Part shown: positions 17,861 through 24,648 of the stretch, piece after piece
How positions within the stretch are numbered: the first letter of the stretch is position 1
Layout: each line of letters opens with the position of its first letter
Assembly (NCBI RefSeq): GCF_020216025.1
Contig: NZ_JAIWNC010000009.1
Span: 238,234 to 302,233, forward strand
DNA length: 64,000 nucleotides
Source of the DNA: Jidongwangia harbinensis
Lineage (GTDB): Bacteria; Actinomycetota; Actinomycetes; Mycobacteriales; Micromonosporaceae
Reading direction: 5' to 3'
Notes under the pieces: model-generated
Told to the model about the DNA's origin: nothing
Database searches by the model: none
Seen by the model: the letters and a program-made list of their open reading frames with translations, nothing else
Program-made: the position numbers and the translations under genes

Positions 17861-19450
17861 TCACCGTGGTCCCAGGCCAGGCCAGGACGGGCGCAGCAGT
17901 CGGGCGGCGTTCGGCTCGGCGTTCGCCGATCGGTGTTGGCCGGGGGTCGCCTGGCAGGTGAGGTCCCGTTTCGGGAGCACGCCGGTCGCCAGGTAGGTGT
18001 CCACCGCCTCGACCGCGCAGGGATTGCCGTCGTCGTAGACGCCGTGTGCGCGGCCCTGCTCGACCATGACCAGGCGGGATCCGCGTAGCGCCCGGTGCAT
18101 TCCCTCGCCCATCGCGCCCGGAGTCTGCAGGTCCCACTCGCTCTGCACGACGAGCGCCGGGACTCTGTTGTCGATGCGCAGGTCGGGCTCGGCGCGGGGC
18201 AGCGACCAGAAGGCGCAGGCGTTGACGTTCGTCAGGAAGTCGCCGACGAGCGGATACCGGCGCAGGCTCGCGTTGATGTCGTCGAGGGCGCCCTGCCTGC
18301 CCCGCGGCCAGGTCGAGCTGTCGTTGCAGAGAATGGACCAGAACGGCGAGGTGAACGCGTCGTTCGGGAGGCTGTCCCCGGGGATTCCCAGTTCGTGCGG
18401 TTCGCCGCGCAAGGCCCGTTGCAGCTCTTCGAGGTACGCGACGCCGGCTTCCGGGCCGGTTATCGCCGCGTTCGCCATGTCGGATCGCGCGTGCTGTTCG
18501 ACATAGTCCTGGCCGTCGATGACGATCGGCTGTCGGGCGACCTGATCGGCCAGGTCGCGGAAGGTCTTCTCGACCGCCTCAGGGCTGCTGCCGTAGTGGT
18601 AGGTGGCGTCGCGCTCGGCGGTCCACGCGGTGAACCGGGTGAAGGCTTCCGTGGCGGCCTCGGCCATCGCGTCGAAGACGCCGCGCCAGACCCGCGCGGG
18701 GTCGAGGTTGCTGTCCAGCACGATGCGGTCGGCACGGTCCGGGAACAGCTGCGTGTACGCGGCGCCCAGGTAGGTGCCGTACGAGACGCCGAAGTAGGAG
18801 ATCTTCCGTTCGCCGAGGACGGCGCGGATCAGGTCCATGTCGCGCGCCGTGTTGCGGGTGGAGATCTGGCCCGCGTTCGGGGTGGCCGCGCACTTGGCCG
18901 CCACCGCTTGGGCGGTCGCCACGTCGTGGTCGAACCGCTCCGGCCGGTACGGCCTGCTCTGCACCGCCTCGTCGCCGGTGAGCCCGCAGCTCAGTGGGCT
19001 GCTCCGGCCGATACCGCGCGGGTCGAAGCCGAACAGGTCGTACTGGTCGAGGATCGCCTGGGGCAGCCGCTGCCCGCGCCAGTAGGGCGTGTCCAGCCCG
19101 GTCATGCCGGGGCCGCCGGGGTTGAGGAACAGCACGCCGCGGCGCTTGCCGGGGACGCTGGTGTCCAGCTTGGAGACGGCGATCTCCAGGGTGCCGGCGT
19201 GCGGCCGTCGATAGTCGATCGGCGCGTCGATGGTGGCGCATCGCAGCTCGGCGGGCAGGTCGTCACCGCAGGTCTGCCAGTCGAGTGGCTGCTTGGTGAG
19301 CCGGTCGGGCAGCGCGCCCGGCGCGGCAGGACGGGCGGTCTCGGCGTTCGCGTGCGGGGTCACCAGCAGCATCGCCGTCACGATCACCGCGACGCCGCCA
19401 AGACCGACGATCGCGGGTGTACGAACCGTTCGTTCCCGGGGAGCGCGCAT
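17861..19450 (-). CDS. secreted tripeptidyl-aminopeptidase-like alpha/beta hydrolase (SlpD/E type)
   Basis: The ATG at 19450 gives 529 residues with a signal peptide (~1-35). The order is that of the TAP/SlpD family: LNPGGPGMTG oxyanion region, FDPRGIGRSSPLSC, nucleophile motif GVSYGTYLG, the C-terminal TAP domain with the acid in QSEWDLQTP and the His in GRAHGVY. Such enzymes remove N-terminal tripeptides from secreted proteins and peptides. It lies directly downstream (23-nt gap) of the ABC exporter gene on the same strand, so it may be co-transcribed with it and could trim an exported peptide; that link is inference from position. Confidence 0.87.
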   Translation of the reverse strand: MRAPRERTVRTPAIVGLGGVAVIVTAMLLVTPHANAETARPAAPGALPDRLTKQPLDWQTCGDDLPAELRCATIDAPIDYRRPHAGTLEIAVSKLDTSVPGKRRGVLFLNPGGPGMTGLDTPYWRGQRLPQAILDQYDLFGFDPRGIGRSSPLSCGLTGDEAVQSRPYRPERFDHDVATAQAVAAKCAATPNAGQISTRNTARDMDLIRAVLGERKISYFGVSYGTYLGAAYTQLFPDRADRIVLDSNLDPARVWRGVFDAMAEAATEAFTRFTAWTAERDATYHYGSSPEAVEKTFRDLADQVARQPIVIDGQDYVEQHARSDMANAAITGPEAGVAYLEELQRALRGEPHELGIPGDSLPNDAFTSPFWSILCNDSSTWPRGRQGALDDINASLRRYPLVGDFLTNVNACAFWSLPRAEPDLRIDNRVPALVVQSEWDLQTPGAMGEGMHRALRGSRLVMVEQGRAHGVYDDGNPCAVEAVDTYLATGVLPKRDLTCQATPGQHRSANAEPNAARLLRPSWPGLGPR

Positions 19451-19473
19451 GCCGGGATGGTAGGACGGACGCG

Positions 19474-21294
19474 CTACGGGTGCTCGGAGACCGCAACCCC
19501 GTAGCCCTGCGCCTGCAGGGTGAACAGCGCCGCGTACGGGCCGCCGGCCGCCATCAGCGTGTCGTGGTCGCCCTCCTCGGCGACCCGGCCGCCGGCCAGC
19601 ACGATGATCCGGTCGGCGGCCCGGACGTTGGCCAGCCGGTGGCTGATCACCACCACGGTGCGGTCGGCGAACAGCGTCCGGACCGAGGCGAACAGGTCGT
19701 GTTCGGCGCGCGGGTCGAGGGCGGTGGCGGGCTCGTCGAGGATGATCAGTTCGGCGTCGCGGTGGAACGCGCGGGCCAGCGTGATGCGCTGCCACTGGCC
19801 GTCGGACAGGTCGCGGCCGCCCGCGTACTCGCTGCTCAGGATCGTGTCGTAGCCGTCCGGCAGGCGGCCGACGACGGTGTCGGCGCCGGCCGCCCGGGCA
19901 GAGCGAATCACGTCGGCGCGGTCGGAGTGGTGGCCGAGCGCGATGTTGTCGTGCGCGGACATGGCGTACCGGACGGCGTCCGGGAACACCACGGCGATCC
20001 GCCGGCGCAGCGCCTCGGGGTCGTAGCAGGCGAGGTCGGTGCCGTTCCAGGTGACCGTGCCGGCGGCGGGGGTGAGCAGGCCGGCGAGGAGCATCGCGAG
20101 GGTGGATTTCCCGGAGCCGTTCTCGCCGACCAGGCCGATGGTCTCGCCGCGGCGCAGCGTGAGGTGCACGCCGTCGAGGGCGGGGCGGGGCGCGCCCGGG
20201 TAGCGGTAGCCGAGGTGGTGGGCCTGCAGGACGGCGAGCCGGCCGGGCGGTGCCGCCGCCTGCGGCGGGCGCCCGGCGGCGGGAGCGAGGGCGCTGAACC
20301 GGTGCAGGTCGGTGAGGAAGTGCGCGTTCTCGAACAGCGCGGTGAGGGCGCCGAACGTCGCGTCGATCCGGGTGGCGAGCAGGCGCACGGCGAGCATGGC
20401 GGCGCCGGCGTCGGCGAGCGCGATCCGGTCGTGCACGAGCGCGAGCAGCAGCACCAGCATGGTGGCGGTGGCCACGCCGGCGTTGATCAGGCCGGCGAGG
20501 GCGGCCTGCCGTTGCCGGCGGCGGACCAGCGCGTGCAGGTCGCCGAGGTAGCGGTCGCAGAGTTCGTCGTAGCGGGCCCGGAACGGTGCCTGCAGCGCGA
20601 AGGCGCGTACCTCGGGAGCCTCGGCCCGGCCGAGCAGTACGGCACGCAGGTGCAGGCGCAGCCGGGCGGTGGTGCTCTGGCTGACCGCGAACCGGAACTC
20701 GGCCCATCCGCTGTGCCGGGAGACCAGGAGCAGCGGTACGCCGGTGACCGCCAGCAGTGGCACCAGCAGGGGGTGCAGGGCGGCCAGGGCCAGCGTCAGG
20801 CCGGCGATCGCGGCGGTTCCGCCGGCGAGCTGCATGACGTTGTGGGCGAGCTGCAGGGGCCGCTCCACGGCGTGCGTCTGGACCCGCTGCAGGTGGTCGA
20901 AGAAGGCGGGGTCGTCGAAGCGTTCCAGGTCCACCGTGGAGGTGACGTCGAGGATCTGGTCGTACGCGGTGCGCTGGGCCTGCTCGCCGAGGAGCCGGTG
21001 GTGCAGCGCGAGCAGGGGGGTGCACAGGCTGGCCGCGGCACCGCAGGCGGCCAGGACGGCGAGCGGGAGGACGACGTCGCGTACGCCGGACTCGCCCTGG
21101 TCGGCGGCGAGCACCCCGTGCAGCGCGGCGCGCCCGGCCAGCACCTGCGCGACCAGCAGCCCGGCCGAGAGCAGGTGCAGCGTGGCGACCAGCGCGCAGC
21201 GCCGCCGGTCGGCGCGGTGGAGGAGCACCACGGCGGCGCGGACGGTGCGGCACAGCTGGGTCAGCGACCGGACCGGACCGGCGGGAGTACGCAC
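19474..21294 (-). CDS. ABC exporter, fused permease/ATPase, of the RiPP-like locus
   Basis: 606 residues: an N-terminal exporter membrane domain (~15-330, about six hydrophobic segments) and an ATPase domain (~350-600). Visible are Walker A GENGSGKST, a signature with LSDGQ in place of LSGGQ, Walker B LIILDEP and the H-loop VISHRL. There is no N-terminal C39 peptidase domain, so it cannot cut a leader itself. This is the organisation of lasso-peptide LarD/McjD-type half transporters. It is divergent from the PqqD-like gene across a 52-bp AT-rich region, supporting a role in exporting the peptide encoded at 22524-22799. Confidence 0.9.
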   Translation of the reverse strand: MRTPAGPVRSLTQLCRTVRAAVVLLHRADRRRCALVATLHLLSAGLLVAQVLAGRAALHGVLAADQGESGVRDVVLPLAVLAACGAAASLCTPLLALHHRLLGEQAQRTAYDQILDVTSTVDLERFDDPAFFDHLQRVQTHAVERPLQLAHNVMQLAGGTAAIAGLTLALAALHPLLVPLLAVTGVPLLLVSRHSGWAEFRFAVSQSTTARLRLHLRAVLLGRAEAPEVRAFALQAPFRARYDELCDRYLGDLHALVRRRQRQAALAGLINAGVATATMLVLLLALVHDRIALADAGAAMLAVRLLATRIDATFGALTALFENAHFLTDLHRFSALAPAAGRPPQAAAPPGRLAVLQAHHLGYRYPGAPRPALDGVHLTLRRGETIGLVGENGSGKSTLAMLLAGLLTPAAGTVTWNGTDLACYDPEALRRRIAVVFPDAVRYAMSAHDNIALGHHSDRADVIRSARAAGADTVVGRLPDGYDTILSSEYAGGRDLSDGQWQRITLARAFHRDAELIILDEPATALDPRAEHDLFASVRTLFADRTVVVISHRLANVRAADRIIVLAGGRVAEEGDHDTLMAAGGPYAALFTLQAQGYGVAVSEHP

Positions 21295-21346
21295 GTTCGT
21301 ACAATAAGGTATTTATGGGATTTTCCGGACGACGATGGAGTGCGCG
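21295..21346. promoter_or_regulatory. divergent promoter region, exporter / PqqD-like gene
   Basis: A short AT-rich stretch in GC-rich surroundings (TACAATAAGGTATTTATGGG at ~21299) lies between the divergent exporter and recognition-protein genes. TACAAT resembles a -10 box for the plus strand, and its complement holds TTGTAC for the minus strand. No clear -35 can be defined. Confidence 0.4.
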
Positions 21347-21607
21347 ATGCTGACTTTGCAGCCCGACGCCGTGCAGTGGCATCTGGTCGAGGGCGAGGTG
21401 ATGGCGCTCGACGTCGTGCGCCGGGAGTACTTCTCGGTCAACGGCAGCGGCGCCCTGCTGTGGCGGCTGCTCGCCGAGGGGACCTCGGACGTGCTGCTGG
21501 CCCGGGAGCTGAGCCGGGAGTACGGCCTGGCCGAGGCGACCGCCGAGGCGGACGTGGCGGACTTCCTGGCCGTTCTGCGCGAGCGCCGCCTGCTCGCCGA
21601 CACCTAA
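21347..21607 (+). CDS. PqqD-like RiPP recognition element protein
   Basis: A stand-alone protein of 86 residues (90 if the upstream ATG at 21335 is used). I prefer 21347 because GGAG lies 6 nt upstream. It has the PqqD/RRE layout: beta strands WHLVEGEVMALDVVRREYFS, then NGSGALLWRLLAEG, then two helices ending LRERRLLA. In lasso-type RiPPs this is the B1 protein that binds the YxxP-type leader and presents the precursor to tailoring enzymes. The stop overlaps the convergent kinase-like gene by 4 nt. No leader-protease (B2, transglutaminase-like) gene is fused or adjacent, which is unusual. Confidence 0.88.
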   Translation: MLTLQPDAVQWHLVEGEVMALDVVRREYFSVNGSGALLWRLLAEGTSDVLLARELSREYGLAEATAEADVADFLAVLRERRLLADT

Positions 21608-22431
21608 TCCGTCGCGCCGAGGAGCAGGCGGACCACCTCGGGCATGCAGTCGAACGTCTTCGGCCGGACCAGCCGGATCATCGGCAGGGCCGCCAGGGCG
21701 AGCGGCACCGCCAGGTTGCCGTCCACCGGCTGCGCGGTCCGGTGGGTGGCGACCAGCCCGAGCCGCTCCCGCGGCGGGACGGCGACCGCCCGCACGCGCT
21801 CGCCCCACTCCAGCACCACGGTCCGGACCACCGGCGCCTGCAGCACGCGGGGGGCCGGCAGGGTGAACCGGAACCGCCCGTCCGCGCGGACCTGGCGGCT
21901 GCGGTCGGTCAGCGCGAGGCGGGCGGCGGCGTCCGGGCGCAGGTCCAGGCAGCGTGGCCCGGCGTGGGCCAGGCCGTCGCGGACGTTGAGGTGGTCGTCG
22001 GTGAAGATGCCGAGTCCCTCCCGCAGGGCGAGCCAGGCCATCGTCGAGGTCTTGCCGCCGCCGCTGGGCGCCAGCACCGCCACCACCCCGTCGTCGGCGA
22101 GGACCGCGCCGGCGTGCAGCGTGTCGCCGCCCCGGCGCAGCGTGGCCGCGCAGGCGGCGAGCGCCAGCAGGGGGTGGATCATCCCGTCCGGGTCGGCGTA
22201 CGCGGTGGGGCCGGTCCAGGTCACGCCGTCGCCGGCCGCCTGGACGTCGACCACCCAGTCGTCGCCGGAGAAGATCTCCTGCCAGCCGGGCTGCCGGGGC
22301 CGGACGGTGCCCACGCTGACCGCGAGCGCGGGCCAGCTTTCGGCGGCGTCGTTGAGGTAGCGGTGCCCGAACACCTGCGGGTCGAGCCGGTAGCCGTAGG
22401 CGCCGACGGGACGGGTGGCGATGTCGGTCAT
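21604..22431 (-). CDS. HPr-kinase-like protein (PqqD-associated HprK-related kinase)
   Basis: 275 residues. A beta-rich N-terminus with HRYLNDAAESWP is followed by the HprK-type P-loop LAPSGGGKTSTM (~150-160) and the nearby FTDDHLNV acidic motif. HPr-kinase homologues in RiPP clusters (for example the paeninodin lasso cluster) phosphorylate the precursor peptide rather than HPr, and they travel with PqqD-like proteins and NTP_transf_5 enzymes as here. The gene is divergent from the precursor gene across a 92-bp promoter region. The residue modified cannot be told: the precursor has several Ser and Thr but none at its C-terminus. Confidence 0.8.
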   Translation of the reverse strand: MTDIATRPVGAYGYRLDPQVFGHRYLNDAAESWPALAVSVGTVRPRQPGWQEIFSGDDWVVDVQAAGDGVTWTGPTAYADPDGMIHPLLALAACAATLRRGGDTLHAGAVLADDGVVAVLAPSGGGKTSTMAWLALREGLGIFTDDHLNVRDGLAHAGPRCLDLRPDAAARLALTDRSRQVRADGRFRFTLPAPRVLQAPVVRTVVLEWGERVRAVAVPPRERLGLVATHRTAQPVDGNLAVPLALAALPMIRLVRPKTFDCMPEVVRLLLGATD

Positions 22432-22523
22432 GGCTCTCCCACAGCTGATGGTTATTGGGGTATATCGTCCTTTTTGTCGGTAGCATACGTGGAAACCAGC
22501 CTCACCTGACTAAGGGGAAACAC
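22432..22523. promoter_or_regulatory. divergent promoter region, kinase-like gene / precursor gene
   Basis: A 92-bp region with AT-rich elements GTTATTGGGGTATATCGTCC (~22450) and GTAGCATACG (~22481) in GC-rich surroundings. A TAGCAT box about 40 bp before the precursor ATG is a plausible -10. AAGGGG at 22513-22518 is the ribosome site of the precursor gene. Confidence 0.4.
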
Positions 22524-22799
22524 ATGACACCGGTGTACGCGCCTCCGGCGCTCGCCCCGCTCGGCTCGCTGCGCAGCCTGACCCGAGGGTCCGGTCCCGA
22601 GGGCACCCCGATCATGATGTTGACGCCACCGTTCGCTCCGCGCCAGCGCCGTCCGTACCAGCCCCCGGCGATCGCGCCGCTCGGTTCGCTGACTTCGCTG
22701 ACCAGGGGCGCCGGCCCGGACGGCGAGCTCGTCGTCGCGGCCACGGGGGGCGGGATCCCCGGCGGATTCGGCGCGGCCGACGTCGCTCCGGCCCTCTGA
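22524..22799 (+). CDS. RiPP precursor with two lasso-type leader motifs in tandem
   Basis: ATG at 22524, 6 nt after AAGGGG; 91 residues. Two copies of a lasso-like leader, YxxPxLxxLGSLxSLTRG, start at Tyr5 (YAPPALAPLGSLRSLTRG) and Tyr45 (YQPPAIAPLGSLTSLTRG), exactly 40 residues apart. In lasso precursors the conserved Thr is at -2 and the core starts with Gly after one residue. By that rule core 1 begins at Gly22 (GSGPEGTPIMML) and core 2 at Gly62 (GAGPDGELVVAAT). The second has Glu at position 7, usable for a small ring; the first has Glu at 5, which is not. There is no cysteine. A basic RQRR stretch lies between the units. Leader recognition by the PqqD-like protein is well supported by the motif; the final product is unknown because the cyclase is missing. 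Confidence 0.85.
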   Translation: MTPVYAPPALAPLGSLRSLTRGSGPEGTPIMMLTPPFAPRQRRPYQPPAIAPLGSLTSLTRGAGPDGELVVAATGGGIPGGFGAADVAPAL

Positions 22800-22818
22800 C
22801 GAGAACGGGAGCAGGGTC

Positions 22819-23781
22819 GTGAGTGCACCGGCGACCGCCGCGAAGGTGGCGGCCGACAGCCGCCGGATCGACGAGGTGACCGCCGAGAGCGTCCGCGCAC
22901 TGGACGCCGCCGGCATCCCCCAGCTGCTGCTGAAGGGACCCACCACGGCCCGCTGGCTGTACCGGCCCGGTGAACTGCGGCCGTACAGCGACACCGATCT
23001 GCTCGTCCCGGCGGCGCTGCACGAGCGGGCGCAGGCGGTCCTGGAGGACCGCGGCTTCGTCGACCGGTGGTCCGACTGCCACCCCGGCGTGACCGCCCCG
23101 CACGCGGTGACGCTCTACCGTCGGCGGGACGGCGGCACCGACACCGTCGACCTGCATCACACGCTCGGCCTGGTCACCGACCCGGACGCGCCGGTGTGGG
23201 ACGTCCTGTCGCGGAATGCCGTCGACACCGTCGTCGGCGGCCAGCGGGTGCGGATGCCCGACGAGGCCGGCCGGTGCCTCGTCGTCGCGCTGCAGGGCGC
23301 CCAGGACGGACTGGCCGGCGCGAAGGCCCAGGAGGACCTGCGCCGGGCGCGGCGCACGGCCTGCCCGGCGGCCTGGGACGAGGCACTCGCCAGGGCCGGG
23401 AAACTCGGCGTCGAGCATCCGGTCCGGCTCGGTTGCCAGTTGGTCGGCGCCCCGCTGCCCGGCACAGCGCCGGACGGGAGCTGGGGCGAGACGCCGCTGG
23501 AACTCCGGCTGCGGCTGATCGGAGCGGCTCCCGGTGCGGGCAGCCTGGCCGCCCTGCGGCTGCACCGCGGCACGGCGCTGCTGGGCTACGTCGCCCGCCG
23601 GCTGCTGCCACCGCGGCGTTACATGACCGAGGTCTACGGCGCGCGGACCACTCCGGCGCTGTGCGGCGCCTACCTGCTCCGCCTGGTGACGCTCGCGTTG
23701 CGGACCCCGTACGCCGTGCGTGACCTGCGCCGGGTGGCCACCCCGCCGGAGGCCATGCGGGCGTCCGGGTCCCCCCGCTAG
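22819..23781 (+). CDS. nucleotidyltransferase family protein (NTP_transf_5-like)
   Basis: A GTG start at 22819 follows GGGAGCAGGG, 19 nt after the precursor stop, so the two are probably one operon. 320 residues. The N-terminal ~150 residues match the NTP_transf_5 nucleotidyltransferase group: LLLKGPTTARWLY, then PYSDTDLLV with the SDxD metal motif, then VDLHHTLG. Relatives occur in lasso and other RiPP clusters beside HprK-like kinases, where they are thought to act on the peptide or its phosphate. The C-terminal half is helical and arginine-rich. The stop codon is shared with the convergent methyltransferase gene through a CTAG palindrome. Confidence 0.82.
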   Translation: MSAPATAAKVAADSRRIDEVTAESVRALDAAGIPQLLLKGPTTARWLYRPGELRPYSDTDLLVPAALHERAQAVLEDRGFVDRWSDCHPGVTAPHAVTLYRRRDGGTDTVDLHHTLGLVTDPDAPVWDVLSRNAVDTVVGGQRVRMPDEAGRCLVVALQGAQDGLAGAKAQEDLRRARRTACPAAWDEALARAGKLGVEHPVRLGCQLVGAPLPGTAPDGSWGETPLELRLRLIGAAPGAGSLAALRLHRGTALLGYVARRLLPPRRYMTEVYGARTTPALCGAYLLRLVTLALRTPYAVRDLRRVATPPEAMRASGSPR

Positions 23782-24572
23782 CGGGCGCGGGCGACCGCGT
23801 ACCCGGGGTTGGTGGGACCGGGTCGTTCGGCCGCGAACTCGACCAGCTCGAACCCGCCCGCGGTCAGTTCGGCGGCCACCTCGGCCTCGGTGAACCGGTG
23901 CACGTAGGTGGGCGCCAGATCGTCGCCGACCTCGACGGCCGGCGCCCGGCGCAGCCGGCGCACGGGCCGGGCCACGGCGGCCACCAGCCCGGCCCGGCGC
24001 CCGTCGTCGGCGCGGGTGTAGAACGACGTCAGCAGCGGGGCGCCCGGCAGCAACCGCCGGCGCAGGCCGCCGAGCATCGAGACCCGCCGCTCCCGGCCGG
24101 TGATCAGCATGTACGCGCCCCAGCCGACGATCGCCCCGGCGTACGGGCCGCCGTCCGCGGGGGCCCGGTCGCGGCCGAGGTGGTGCAGTTCGGCGCCGGG
24201 GCAGTCGTGCCGGGCGAGCAGGTCGCGGCCGTAGCGCACGAGGGCCGGGTGGCACTCGTAGCCGACCGCCCGGTAGCCGAGGCGCGCCAGGGCGAGCGCC
24301 TCACGTCCGCCACCGGCGCCGAGCACGACCAGCGCGCCGCCGGTGGGGAAGTACTCGGCGACGGCCCGGCGTTCCCAGTCGAACAGGCCGCCCAGGTTGT
24401 GCGCGTCGGTCCGGTAGTTCGACCGGTGAACGTACTCGGCCTCGTCGAAAGCATGCAGGTCGTGGCGGTCGAGCAGGCCGAGCCACAGTCCGGTCTGGAG
24501 GATGTCACCGGCTCGCAGGCCGGTGCGGTAGAGCCGGGACCACCGCCGGTACGCCCGCGCCTTGAGGCTCAT
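23778..24572 (-). CDS. class I SAM-dependent methyltransferase
   Basis: 264 residues. The SAM-binding fold has motif I VVLGAGGGREALALA (~75-90), the acidic end of strand 2 (YECHP), and a later strand GAIVGWGAYMLI. A C-terminal FTEAEVAAELTAGGFELVEF is typical of small-molecule or peptide methyltransferases. It faces the nucleotidyltransferase gene (4-nt overlap) and is divergent from the DUF692 oxidase across a 76-bp region. It is the kind of tailoring enzyme expected in a RiPP locus, but the substrate is not shown by the sequence. Confidence 0.83.
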   Translation of the reverse strand: MSLKARAYRRWSRLYRTGLRAGDILQTGLWLGLLDRHDLHAFDEAEYVHRSNYRTDAHNLGGLFDWERRAVAEYFPTGGALVVLGAGGGREALALARLGYRAVGYECHPALVRYGRDLLARHDCPGAELHHLGRDRAPADGGPYAGAIVGWGAYMLITGRERRVSMLGGLRRRLLPGAPLLTSFYTRADDGRRAGLVAAVARPVRRLRRAPAVEVGDDLAPTYVHRFTEAEVAAELTAGGFELVEFAAERPGPTNPGYAVARAR

Positions 24573-24648
24573 CCTGCGTCGCCAAAACCGCGCATATAGG
24601 ACGTCATTGGTACATACTACGTTCGGGATCGAGCGGCGGGAGTGCGCG
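24573..24648. promoter_or_regulatory. divergent promoter region, methyltransferase / DUF692 oxidase
   Basis: A 76-bp gap with AT-rich elements (GCATATAGGACG ~24592 and TTGGTACATACTACG ~24607). It is similar in size and AT content to the other two divergent gaps of this locus, suggesting one control circuit. Confidence 0.35.

Noticed and set aside
19417..22509. 1030-codon plus-strand frame across the RiPP-like locus
   Set aside because: Shadow of the exporter and kinase-like genes; low-complexity Gly/Val/Arg sequence without motifs.
22524..22799. Calling this a normal lasso-peptide precursor
   Set aside because: The leader motif fits, but neither putative core has Asp/Glu at position 8 or 9 and no cyclase or B2 protease lies in the window.
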